A stretch of DNA of 7,309 bases, taken from assembly GCA_023420745.1 (NCBI GenBank), contig JAEZVQ010000028.1, positions 1-7,309 on the forward strand, in the 5' to 3' direction. Both the position numbers and the translations under genes were made by a program. Source of the DNA: Actinomycetes bacterium (GTDB lineage Bacteria; Actinomycetota; Actinomycetes; Actinomycetales; Actinomycetaceae). The notes under the pieces are model-generated. The model was not told the DNA's origin. It did no database searches and saw nothing but the letters and a program-made list of their open reading frames with translations. The number at the start of each line of letters is the position of its first letter. Position 1 is the stretch's first letter. Shown piece by piece: positions 1 through 6,405 of this stretch.

Positions 1-1
1 A

Positions 2-463
2 CAGCTCTACACCTATTACCCCGAACAACGATGTGAAGACCTCGACGAGGCGCGTCGACGCATCGCGATCTGCGTCCAGGAATGGCGCGACAACGAATGT
101 GGGACGATGGTGGTGCGCGAGCGTGAAACCGGTGAATTTATTGGGCACGTTCGCGCCTCGCTGACACCGGATAATCGCGTGTATCGGGCGACAACTACCA
201 CTGGGCGAGTTGTCTTCAACCTCTCTTACCGGCTGCTGCGCCAACATCACGGGCGGCGATTCGTCACCGAATCAGTGCGCACCATGATGCGTGAAATCGA
301 AGCGATTATGCGTAACCCCGTGTTCCATATCGCCGTCGCCAGCGAAGACGAACCCGGCGCACGCGTCGCCTTGCGTCTCGGGCTCGTTCATCAGCCAAGC
401 ATCGACGAACCGGGGGTCAAGCATTTCTTTAGCGTCGCCGACGCCGACATCCTGGCGAGATAA
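2..463 (+). CDS. GNAT-family N-acetyltransferase, 5' end missing
   Basis: This is the last 153 residues of an open frame that runs in from the left edge, so the true start lies outside the window. It resembles the RimJ/RimL-like branch of the GNAT acetyltransferases, which move the acetyl group from acetyl-CoA to an amine on a protein N-terminus or small molecule. Visible support: an N-terminal helix (DLDEARRRIA), the beta hairpin ETGEFIGHVRAS, and the acetyl-CoA pyrophosphate-binding strand and loop NLSYRLLRQHHGRRFVTESV, where Q-H-H-G-R-R stands for the family's Q/RxxGxG/A motif. The helix-strand pair after it (IAVASEDEPGARVALRLGLV) corresponds to the usual 'N..S..vaeklGF' segment. The second glycine of the motif is Arg here, so activity is likely but not certain. 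About 40 to 60 N-terminal residues are probably missing. The substrate cannot be read from the sequence. Confidence 0.8.
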   Translation, partial: QLYTYYPEQRCEDLDEARRRIAICVQEWRDNECGTMVVRERETGEFIGHVRASLTPDNRVYRATTTTGRVVFNLSYRLLRQHHGRRFVTESVRTMMREIEAIMRNPVFHIAVASEDEPGARVALRLGLVHQPSIDEPGVKHFFSVADADILAR

Positions 464-508
464 ATTCGCGAGCATCGCCATGCCGGGAAACACGGCGCAC
501 ACGAAATC

Positions 509-523
509 GCGGCGGGGTGCCGC
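509..523. terminator. Possible bidirectional hairpin between converging genes
   Basis: A perfect 5-bp stem, GCGGC/GCCGC, with a 5-base loop GGGGT lies in the 72-bp gap between the converging stops at 463 and 536. A further partial 4-bp pairing (502-505 with 527-530, one G-T pair) could lengthen it across an internal loop. There is no strong T tract on either side. Short GC-rich hairpins without U tracts are common at actinobacterial gene ends, so a terminator role is plausible from position more than from strength. Confidence 0.3.
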
Positions 524-535
524 TCGTTTGCGCGT

Positions 536-1342
536 CTAGTCACCGTTGATTTGCAGGGCAGTTGACCACACGTCGCACGATTCGACTGTCCCATCAATGA
601 TGAGGGTGACCGAGACATCGCGGTTGCGTCCCGCGGCAATCGTGGGCAGCAGTTGCTCGCCGCCGCCAACGATACGACCGTCGGCATTGGTGCAGACCAC
701 GTCGACGCGTGACTTGAGCACGTCGCGCGTCGAACGATTGGTTAGCCGCAGGCGAGCATACTCGCGGTCATCAATCGTCGATAGGATCTGCGATTCGATC
801 ACGAGATCGGTCACCGGTGGTAGTTGCGCACGCACCGACGGCTGCGGTTCGACGGTGATCTCAAGGGTGGCGCACGCCGGTGTCACGCCCTCGGGTGCTT
901 TCATCAACGCGGGGATAACGAGCGGGTGATCTGCCCATATCCGGCTCGACTCGCGCGCTTGAGAAATCACCTTTCCCGCATGGTTATACACGCGGAATTT
1001 CGCGGTCACGAGGTCGCCACGATCGAGTGAAGCATTATCGACAACACCGGTGAGCCACATCTGCGTATCGGGCTTGACGACAGCCCCGAAAGACACACCA
1101 CCAGTCGATTCGACGCTGGGAGAACCGCTGGCAAAACCGACGCTGCGCGCCGCCATCGTCACGGTGTTGTCCTCGGTTCGCACTGCGGTAGCGGGAATGT
1201 CGAGGGTACAGGGAGCCGGCACGCCATCGCGCACAGCAGTTGTTTGCGGCGAACAGGCAGCAGCACAACAGGCAACCAGTGCGCACGCGGCGGAAGATAC
1301 TGCCCGGGATAGTACGCGGGGCAGTGCACGATGTGGTGTCAC
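536..1342 (-). CDS. Secreted lipoprotein, tandem beta-sandwich domains, function unknown
   Basis: This encodes a 268-aa protein exported by Sec and lipid-anchored to the outside of the cytoplasmic membrane. GTG at 1342 is chosen because the signal AAGGGAGG sits 7 bases upstream, and the protein then begins with a proper signal peptide: basic start (TPHRALPRVLSR), a short hydrophobic core (AVSSAACALVA) and the lipobox L-V-A-C with Cys25 as lipidated residue. Cys30 after A-A-A is an alternative. Starts further upstream would bury the signal peptide. After a linker, two segments look alike: about 95-165 and 190-264. Each has a 'V/L-x-N-x-S' opening, a strand ending in 'N-x-x-G-K/R-V/I' and a later strand with Cys, as in FxLYD-type beta-sandwich domains. 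This is inferred by eye. Cys217 and Cys256 could form a disulfide. It converges on the acetyltransferase gene and diverges from the helicase-like gene. I do not recognise a specific family. Confidence 0.8.
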   Translation of the reverse strand: MTPHRALPRVLSRAVSSAACALVACCAAACSPQTTAVRDGVPAPCTLDIPATAVRTEDNTVTMAARSVGFASGSPSVESTGGVSFGAVVKPDTQMWLTGVVDNASLDRGDLVTAKFRVYNHAGKVISQARESSRIWADHPLVIPALMKAPEGVTPACATLEITVEPQPSVRAQLPPVTDLVIESQILSTIDDREYARLRLTNRSTRDVLKSRVDVVCTNADGRIVGGGEQLLPTIAAGRNRDVSVTLIIDGTVESCDVWSTALQINGD

Positions 1343-1349
1343 GAACAAA

Positions 1350-1357
1350 CCTCCCTT
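1350..1357 (-). promoter_or_regulatory. Ribosome binding site deciding the lipoprotein start
   Basis: Read on the - strand this is AAGGGAGG, an almost full anti-16S match, 7 bases before GTG at 1342. It fixes the start 106 codons inside the longest open frame. Confidence 0.85.
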
Positions 1358-1366
1358 GCCCCGTCC

Positions 1367-1372
1367 ACCATA
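1367..1372 (-). promoter_or_regulatory. Candidate -10 box for the lipoprotein gene
   Basis: On the - strand this reads TATGGT, which fits the actinobacterial TAnnnT -10 pattern. Transcription would begin near 1360, just upstream of the ribosome binding site. A weak -35-like CTGATA lies 18 bases further upstream. The -35 is poor, so this is tentative. Confidence 0.35.
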
Positions 1373-1424
1373 CTCGCCACAGGCAGGCAATATCAGCATG
1401 ATGATCGGACACTCGCGCTGCGCC

Positions 1425-1432
1425 TCACGTGA
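1425..1432. repeat. 8-bp perfect palindrome TCACGTGA in the divergent promoter region
   Basis: This self-complementary octamer overlaps the expected -35 zone of the promoter for the 1394-aa gene. Its position would suit an operator, but no regulator is identified and an 8-bp palindrome can occur by chance. Confidence 0.25.
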
Positions 1433-1450
1433 ATAACCACGGATTTTCGC

Positions 1451-1456
1451 TACTCT
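1451..1456 (+). promoter_or_regulatory. -10 box TACTCT placed for a leaderless transcript
   Basis: TACTCT fits the TAnnnT -10 consensus. Its last base lies 8 bases before the first G of the GTG at 1464, so transcription would start at or within a base or so of the start codon. The only Shine-Dalgarno-like bases (AAAGG, 1458-1462) are a single base from GTG, too close to work normally. Together these favour a leaderless mRNA, a common class in actinobacteria. The -35 (GTGAAT at 1429-1434, 16-bp spacer) is weak. Confidence 0.5.
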
Positions 1457-1463
1457 GAAAGGC

Positions 1464-4400
1464 GTGGTATCCAGCTTTTTTTCACGTTCGCGACACGGCG
1501 ACGACACGACGTCTTCCGTTCCCGCCGCTGACTCCCAGCAGGTGAGCGAGCCGGGAGGTTTCACCCGTGCCGACCTCACGCGCACGCTGCGCGGATGGCA
1601 GGATGAACTGCGCGACATCATCGGGCGCGACCGCGAAACTGGGCACATCCTCGACCTCACCGACGCACACCCCAGCGGGGTTGCTCAACTCTTCGCCGGG
1701 CGCCCCACCCTCCTCGCCACGCTGATTCGCGACCGGCGCGAACACAGCCGCGCCGCCTCCACGTTGCGCACTATCCTCACCGAAGTCGCGGATCTCAGGA
1801 CGCGCTACGGCAACGCCACCGTGTGCCTTGCCATGGGCGAAGCGCGGTGGAATAGCGACGAGACGACGAGCTCGAGCCCCATGCTGCTGCGTCCGGTGGT
1901 GATCTCGACCGATTCCTCCGGCGAACTGACCCTGGAACTGACCGGGGTGCTCAGCGTCGCCCCCGACATGCGTGAAGCGATGGCGAGTGTCGGTCGCGAC
2001 CTCGACGAAGCTGACCTCATTTCCGAAGCAGCGTCAGGGCGCTCATTCGCCCCCGGGCACGCGCAAGCCGCCCTCGCCCGCGAGCTCTCCGGCGTGATCC
2101 CCGGTCTGACTGTCCACGACCGTATCGCCATTGGGGTCTTCCTCCACCCGGCACATGCTCTCGTGCGTGAACTTGGCGACATTCGACTATTTGCCGATTC
2201 GACGCTGGTTCGCGCCATTGCCGGTGACGAGTTGGCGAGGCGCCACACCGACACCGCCGACATCGCCCACAATCCGTCCGACCGTGACCCGTGGCATGAG
2301 CGCGGTGTCGGCGACCAACTCCCCGAAGAACTCGATCAGGTCGAAGCCGTCGCTGCTGGCCGAAATCTCATCCTCGACGTCACCGGTGACGCTGACGCTT
2401 CGCAGGTGATGGCGTCGATCGCTGTTGACGCCGCTGCGGAGGGGAAGAAAGTTGTCGTCGCCTCATCGTCACGCCAGCACCTGGCGCGCGTATGGCGTGC
2501 GATTGATCGAGCAGGGCTTGGCGATGCAGCGGCGCGCATTGACGACAGCGACGATGCGCAAGCCGCCCTCGTGGAAGCACTACTGGCGATCTACGCCGAT
2601 GATCAGCCGATGGCGGATCGTGACACGATCGAAATGACGCGCACCCAGCTGCGGCGCGTACGCGAATCACTGGCTTCCCACACCGAGGCGATGCATCGCC
2701 CCTTCCCACAGTGGGGGGTGAGTGCGCACGACGCCCTCCAGGTTCTGACCGAACTCGTGTCCATGCGTCCCGGCCCGCGCACCAAAGTGCGACTATCTCC
2801 CGACGCGTTGGCGCGCCTCGCCGCTGACCACGACGACGAAGCGAAGACGACGCTCATGTCGGCGGCACATGCGGGAATGTTCACGAAATCCGCTGAACAA
2901 GACCCGTGGTACGGGGTGGTTATCTCATCGAAAGAGCAGGTGCCCAGTGTCCTCGAACACGTCGAGCGCCTCGCTACTGACTTGCTTCAAACAATGCGCA
3001 TTCACATGGCGACGACGGCGAGCATCACCGGTCTCGTCCCGGCGACGACATTCGCCAGCTGGGAGGAACAGCTGCGGATGCTCGACGGGGTGCGCGAAGC
3101 CCTCGACGTATTCCAGCCGGTGATTTTCGAGCGCAACGTCGCCGACATGGTGATCGCCACCGCTTCGAAACAGTGGCGGCGCGATAACGGTTTGGAGATG
3201 AAACGCTCCCAGCGCGTGCGGCTAACGAAACAGGCCAAGGACATGCTGCGCCCCGGACGCTACGTCGACGATCTTCACGAAGAGCTGCGTCGCGTCCAAC
3301 GTCAGCGCGACGTGTGGCGACGCCACTGCGACGCCGGGGGCTGGCCGAAGATCCCGTCGAACCTCGACGACATGCGCGCCCACGCTGAGGAAGTGCGCCG
3401 TCAGCTCGACAAACTCGATCCGCACACCTCGACTGCCTACGGCAACCTCGCCGACGTCGACATCACCACGCTGTCTCTGACAATGGAGCGTCTCCACGCC
3501 GATCCGGCGGGTGCTCAGCAGCTGCCCGACCGCATCGGCACACTGAAGACACTGCGCCACTACGGGTTGGATGCACTGCTCAAAGACCTCAAGGATCGCA
3601 AGGTTCCTGTGTCGCTGGTGGAAAAGGAACTCGACCTCGCGTGGTGGGCTTCAGCGCTGGGCATTATGCTCGCCACCGATCCGGCACTCGGCGGGTTCGA
3701 CCCCACTGCCGTTCAAGATCTCATCACCCAGTTCCGCACCCTCGACCGCGACCACGTGACAGGGCTGAGCGCACTGGCTTCCGACGCCATTCGTCGGCGC
3801 CGAGCACAAGTGCGTGCTCACCATTTCGACGCCGACACGCAGCTCGGTAACGCCATCGAAGCGGGGTATCTCAATCGGATTTCGCCGGTCACGTCGTTTA
3901 CTACCTCGGAGCTGGTACGCGACCTATTCCCCATCCACCTCGCGTCGCCGGTGTTGATCCCGCAGATCATCGCCCCCGGTGAACGCGTTGACCTGCTCAT
4001 TCTCGATCGCGTTGATGTGATGGAGTTGCCACAAATCATCCCGCTGCTGGCGCGAGCCAATCAGGTGGTCGCAACCGCGGATCTGCGCCGCGAATCTTCC
4101 GCCGCGCGCGCGTTGCGTTCGATTGCGGCCGTCGATCAGGTGGCACCAGCACCCGTGCGGGTCAACGAAGTCGCGGCGCAACTGCTTGCCCGATACGGAG
4201 TTGCTGAAGTGGCGCCCGCGGTGCCGACGGCACGAGCTGCTCGCCCGCTGACGATTCGCTATGCCGAGGGGCAAGGCACGCCGCGTCCTCAAGCACTTGA
4301 GGTCGAATCCTCGGCGCAAGAAGCGGAAGCCGTCGTTGACCTCGTTGTCGAACACGCGCTGACCTCACCCGAGAAATCCCTCGCCGTCGCGACATTCTCA

Positions 4401-5648
4401 CCGGTTCATGCGCGCCGCCTGCGTGACGATATCGGGCGTGTGGTCGCGCAATCCCCGGCGCTCAGCGAGTTCTTTGCCGCGGACGCGCGCGAACCGTTCG
4501 TCGTCCTCGACCCCGATTCGGCAACCGGCGTGCAGCGCGACCGCGTCATCCTCTCCGTCGGATTTGCCAAGACCACACACGGACGGGTGATCCACTCATT
4601 CGGGGAGCTCAGTGAGCCCCACGGCGACCAGGTGATGGCGCGAGTACTGAGTACGGCACGCGACGAACTCGATGTCGTCTCCTCCGTTCGCGCCTCCGAA
4701 TTCGATCACTCGCGCGTCAATGCCACCGGTGCGCGCATGCTGCTCGACCTGCTTGCCACCGCCGACGGGATGCACAGCACTACCGACACCACCGAATGGG
4801 CCACGACGGACACCCCACCTGACCAGCTTCTCATCGACCTTGCCGACCGGCTGTACTCGATGGGGTTGCACGTGGTGGCGAACCTCGGGGTCGAAGGTGG
4901 CATGCGGATTCCCCTCGCCATTGGGCACCCGCAAGTTCCTGGCGAGCTGCTCGTGGCAATCCTCACCGACGACGATGTGTACGTCACCGAACCGTCACTG
5001 CGCCGCAGGGATCGTCGCTGGTCGGAACTGCTCGAATCCTTCGGATGGAAGACTCGCACGGAGCTCGCGATGGCGGTGTTCATCAACCCGCAGCGTGAAG
5101 CTGAAGCGATCGTGGAGGTCGTCCTCGACGCCGTCGATGAGCGACTTGCTGCTGATCCGCAACTTGCCGCGGCGGCTGCGGCCTCCGCTCCCGACGAGAG
5201 CGAACACGAGGGCAGTGAAGACGACACACTGAGCGGTGACGGCGAGGATCAGCCGGTAGAGAGCCAGTCGAGCAATGCGCAGGGAGAGCCCACGCCCGAC
5301 AGTGACGACACGGATGAGGCGACAGAAACCCGAGAGCACCGTGCCCTCAGGGTGCAAGCCGATGCGGCAATCCACGGCGACCACGTGGAGAGACTGTGGA
5401 AGCCCGTGTCCGATCCTGGACAGCGCGGACCTCGCCCCGGCATTGCCACCGGGCTGCCTCTCGCCGCCTACTCTGACGACCAGCTCGACGACCTCGCCTA
5501 CTGGGTGCGATCCGACGGTGTCAAACGGAGCGAAGATGAGATGGTGGAGGAGCTGCATCGCGCCCTCGACCTCGCTCGTCGTGGCGCGCAGGTCGATGCC
5601 GTGTTGCGCAACGTCATCCGCCGTACCGAGCACGGTCGTCGAGGCTGA
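1464..5648 (+). CDS. Large SF1 helicase/Vsr-nuclease-like protein with degenerate catalytic motifs
   Basis: This 1394-aa protein has the layout of actinobacterial DUF4011-type superfamily 1 helicases with a C-terminal Vsr-like nuclease domain. The N-terminal domain (about 60-260) carries the family signature ILDLTDAHPSG and AGRPTLLATLIRDRRE. The Q-motif-like LPEELDQVEAV (286-296) leads into the P-loop site, which reads VTGDADASQV (306-315) instead of GPPGTGKT. An alpha-helical, partly coiled insert covers about 385-790. Motif II is LLILDRVDV (844-852, DE lost), motif III is TADLRR (871-876, GDxxQ lost), motif V is TGVQRDRVILSVGF and motif VI is VLSTARDEL (TR lost). The nuclease-like domain (1118-1225) has MRIPLAI where the family has RIDLAV. 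An acidic low-complexity linker (1229-1292) precedes a C-terminal helical domain (1336-1387). GTG 1464 is the first usable start after an in-frame TAA at 1434; GTG 1542 is a weaker alternative. The frame is intact, so I read it as a pseudoenzyme rather than a pseudogene. The family assignment is fairly sure. Its role, which could be structural, DNA binding or defence-related, is unknown. Confidence 0.8.
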   Translation: MVSSFFSRSRHGDDTTSSVPAADSQQVSEPGGFTRADLTRTLRGWQDELRDIIGRDRETGHILDLTDAHPSGVAQLFAGRPTLLATLIRDRREHSRAASTLRTILTEVADLRTRYGNATVCLAMGEARWNSDETTSSSPMLLRPVVISTDSSGELTLELTGVLSVAPDMREAMASVGRDLDEADLISEAASGRSFAPGHAQAALARELSGVIPGLTVHDRIAIGVFLHPAHALVRELGDIRLFADSTLVRAIAGDELARRHTDTADIAHNPSDRDPWHERGVGDQLPEELDQVEAVAAGRNLILDVTGDADASQVMASIAVDAAAEGKKVVVASSSRQHLARVWRAIDRAGLGDAAARIDDSDDAQAALVEALLAIYADDQPMADRDTIEMTRTQLRRVRESLASHTEAMHRPFPQWGVSAHDALQVLTELVSMRPGPRTKVRLSPDALARLAADHDDEAKTTLMSAAHAGMFTKSAEQDPWYGVVISSKEQVPSVLEHVERLATDLLQTMRIHMATTASITGLVPATTFASWEEQLRMLDGVREALDVFQPVIFERNVADMVIATASKQWRRDNGLEMKRSQRVRLTKQAKDMLRPGRYVDDLHEELRRVQRQRDVWRRHCDAGGWPKIPSNLDDMRAHAEEVRRQLDKLDPHTSTAYGNLADVDITTLSLTMERLHADPAGAQQLPDRIGTLKTLRHYGLDALLKDLKDRKVPVSLVEKELDLAWWASALGIMLATDPALGGFDPTAVQDLITQFRTLDRDHVTGLSALASDAIRRRRAQVRAHHFDADTQLGNAIEAGYLNRISPVTSFTTSELVRDLFPIHLASPVLIPQIIAPGERVDLLILDRVDVMELPQIIPLLARANQVVATADLRRESSAARALRSIAAVDQVAPAPVRVNEVAAQLLARYGVAEVAPAVPTARAARPLTIRYAEGQGTPRPQALEVESSAQEAEAVVDLVVEHALTSPEKSLAVATFSPVHARRLRDDIGRVVAQSPALSEFFAADAREPFVVLDPDSATGVQRDRVILSVGFAKTTHGRVIHSFGELSEPHGDQVMARVLSTARDELDVVSSVRASEFDHSRVNATGARMLLDLLATADGMHSTTDTTEWATTDTPPDQLLIDLADRLYSMGLHVVANLGVEGGMRIPLAIGHPQVPGELLVAILTDDDVYVTEPSLRRRDRRWSELLESFGWKTRTELAMAVFINPQREAEAIVEVVLDAVDERLAADPQLAAAAAASAPDESEHEGSEDDTLSGDGEDQPVESQSSNAQGEPTPDSDDTDEATETREHRALRVQADAAIHGDHVERLWKPVSDPGQRGPRPGIATGLPLAAYSDDQLDDLAYWVRSDGVKRSEDEMVEELHRALDLARRGAQVDAVLRNVIRRTEHGRRG
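5641..5644 (+). promoter_or_regulatory. Ribosome binding site for the 73-aa gene inside the helicase-like gene
   Basis: GAGG lies 8 bases before GTG 5653 and within the last codons of the upstream gene. It picks GTG 5653 over GTG 5651, which is followed at once by a stop. The arrangement suggests translational coupling. Confidence 0.55.
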
Positions 5649-5652
5649 TCGT

Positions 5653-5874
5653 GTGACCGGCGAATCCCCATCACCATGCGAGTATTCGCCTCGACAGCGG
5701 CGTCATCGTCGTGTCGTGCGGTTGTCACGAGTGGACGAGGAACTGCGTGCTGAAGGTGTTGCCGTGGCGTGGGACGCGGTGCGCCCCGTCACCACCGCGC
5801 AACACGGTGACGAACCGCTCATTCTTGACGCGCGAGAACGAGAAATGCGTGCGAACGTGCCACCACATTGGTGA
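5653..5874 (+). CDS. Small conserved-looking protein of unknown function (73 aa)
   Basis: A short frame begins with GTG four bases after the stop of the 1394-aa gene, behind a GAGG site 8 bases away, so the two genes are almost certainly co-transcribed. The first 25 residues are basic and probably disordered (SPRQRRHRRVVRLSR). They are followed by a helix-like VDEELRAEGVAVAWDAV and an acidic helical end LDAREREMRANVPPHW. There is no signal peptide or membrane segment, so it should be cytoplasmic. The basic N-terminus could contact nucleic acid or an acidic partner such as the linker of the upstream protein, which is inference. The ending PPHW gives the impression of short actinobacterial proteins of unknown function, but I cannot name a family. 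The same frame stays open upstream through the helicase-like gene, but that part is an overlapping shadow with Ser/Thr/Pro/Arg-rich content. A 48-base hairpin covers its last codons and stop. Confidence 0.6.
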   Translation: MTGESPSPCEYSPRQRRHRRVVRLSRVDEELRAEGVAVAWDAVRPVTTAQHGDEPLILDAREREMRANVPPHW

Positions 5875-5891
5875 GCACGCCCGCACGCATT
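5844..5891. terminator. Long hairpin over the end of the 73-aa gene, likely terminator
   Basis: The outer arms AATGCGTGCG (5844-5853) and CGCACGCATT (5882-5891) pair perfectly over 10 bp. After a 3x3 internal loop, the inner arms GTGCCACC (5857-5864) and GGTG-A-GCAC (5870-5878) pair with one bulged A and close a 5-base loop. The structure includes the TGA at 5872. Read on the - strand it is followed by TTCTCGTTCTC, a partly T-rich stretch, so it could terminate transcription coming from mscL. On the + strand there is no T tract. It sits between converging genes, where a bidirectional terminator is expected. Confidence 0.55.
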
Positions 5892-5938
5892 GCCCCACTG
5901 TCACTGATTCGTTATTGCCATAGCGAAACAGCGACACG

Positions 5939-5956
5939 GATCAGTGTGACCTGATC
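5939..5956. repeat. 18-bp inverted repeat GATCAG-6-CTGATC
   Basis: Perfect 6-bp arms with a 6-base spacer TGTGAC lie just past the mscL stop. It may be a first, weak terminator for mscL ahead of the larger hairpin, since no T tract follows on either strand. A protein-binding site is possible but has an odd position between two gene ends. Confidence 0.4.
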
Positions 5957-5967
5957 GGTTGAACCCC

Positions 5968-6381
5968 TCAGCTGTCGCGTCGAGCCGCGAGGAGATCGCG
6001 AATCTCGGTGAGCAGCTCAACGTCGGTCACCGGCGTCGGCTCTTCCTCAGGCTCGGTCTCTTCCTTCTTCTTCGTCCGCGCTGCCCAGACATTCATCGGG
6101 TAGATGATGGCGAAGTAAAGTGCCGCGGCAATAATGAGGAAGTTCACCACGGCGGTGAGGATCGCACCGGGCTGTACGACTGCCGCATTTTCACCAGAAC
6201 CGAGGGTGAACTGTGCTACCGAGTCGAAATTCGGGCTACCAAAAATCCCGCCAATGAGAGGGTTGAGGAACTTATCGACAATGGCGGTAATCACCGCTGT
6301 AAACGCTGCGCCGATAATCATGCCGACGGCAAGGTCGATGGCGTTACCGCGAGCAATAAATTCTTTGAATCCTTGAATCAC
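5968..6381 (-). CDS. mscL: Large-conductance mechanosensitive channel MscL
   Basis: This encodes the 137-aa subunit of the homopentameric channel in the cytoplasmic membrane that opens under membrane tension and releases solutes during hypo-osmotic shock. The family signature is clear: N-terminal amphipathic helix MIQGFKEFIARGN, then DLAVGMIIGAAFTAVITAIVDK as the pore-lining first membrane helix (about 14-43) ending in NPLIGG. A periplasmic loop (about 45-68) follows, then the second membrane helix TAVVNFLIIAAALYFAIIYPMN (about 76-97), a basic RTKKK, an acidic linker EETEPEEEP, and the C-terminal cytoplasmic bundle helix LLTEIRDLLAA. The length is normal. GTG at 6381 is supported by AGAAGGTG five bases upstream and by the match of the N-terminus to the family. 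It lies 81 bp downstream of the SAF-domain gene on the same strand. No clear separate promoter is visible in that gap, so co-transcription is likely. Confidence 0.97.
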   Translation of the reverse strand: MIQGFKEFIARGNAIDLAVGMIIGAAFTAVITAIVDKFLNPLIGGIFGSPNFDSVAQFTLGSGENAAVVQPGAILTAVVNFLIIAAALYFAIIYPMNVWAARTKKKEETEPEEEPTPVTDVELLTEIRDLLAARRDS

Positions 6382-6386
6382 GAAGA

Positions 6387-6394
6387 CACCTTCT
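6387..6394 (-). promoter_or_regulatory. Ribosome binding site of mscL
   Basis: On the - strand this reads AGAAGGTG, five bases before the GTG start at 6381 (seven from AGAAGG). It supports the GTG start. Confidence 0.75.
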
Positions 6395-6405
6395 CTATTG
6401 AGTGT

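Noticed and set aside
1343..1660. Extension of the lipoprotein gene upstream to an ATG at 1660.
   Set aside because: It would overlap the start of the divergent gene and bury the signal peptide. The strong AAGGGAGG site points to GTG 1342.
2004..2015. A literal DEAD tetrapeptide (residues 181-184) in the 1394-aa protein, suggesting an intact Walker B.
   Set aside because: It lies about 120 residues before the P-loop position, in a helical stretch with no preceding hydrophobic strand. The true motif II position is about 844-852 and reads ILDRVD.
4706..5227. A Ser-rich 173-aa - strand open frame.
   Set aside because: Runs of Ser, Ala and Arg come from antisense reading of GC-rich codons, and there is no start signal or homology.
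4995..5633. A 212-aa - strand open frame antisense to the end of the helicase-like gene.
   Set aside because: It is a typical high-G+C shadow: no ribosome site, no recognisable domain, and the + strand frame has clear family similarity and good codon use.
5275..5652. Upstream extension of the 73-aa gene's frame into the helicase-like gene.
   Set aside because: The extension overlaps the real gene in another frame, is rich in Ser, Thr, Pro and Arg, and has no ribosome site, while GTG 5653 has one.
1464..5874. Reading the helicase-like and small genes as a mobile defence island.
   Set aside because: No integrase, transposase, attachment repeat or composition shift is visible, and the flanking genes look chromosomal. 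A defence role remains only a family-based possibility.
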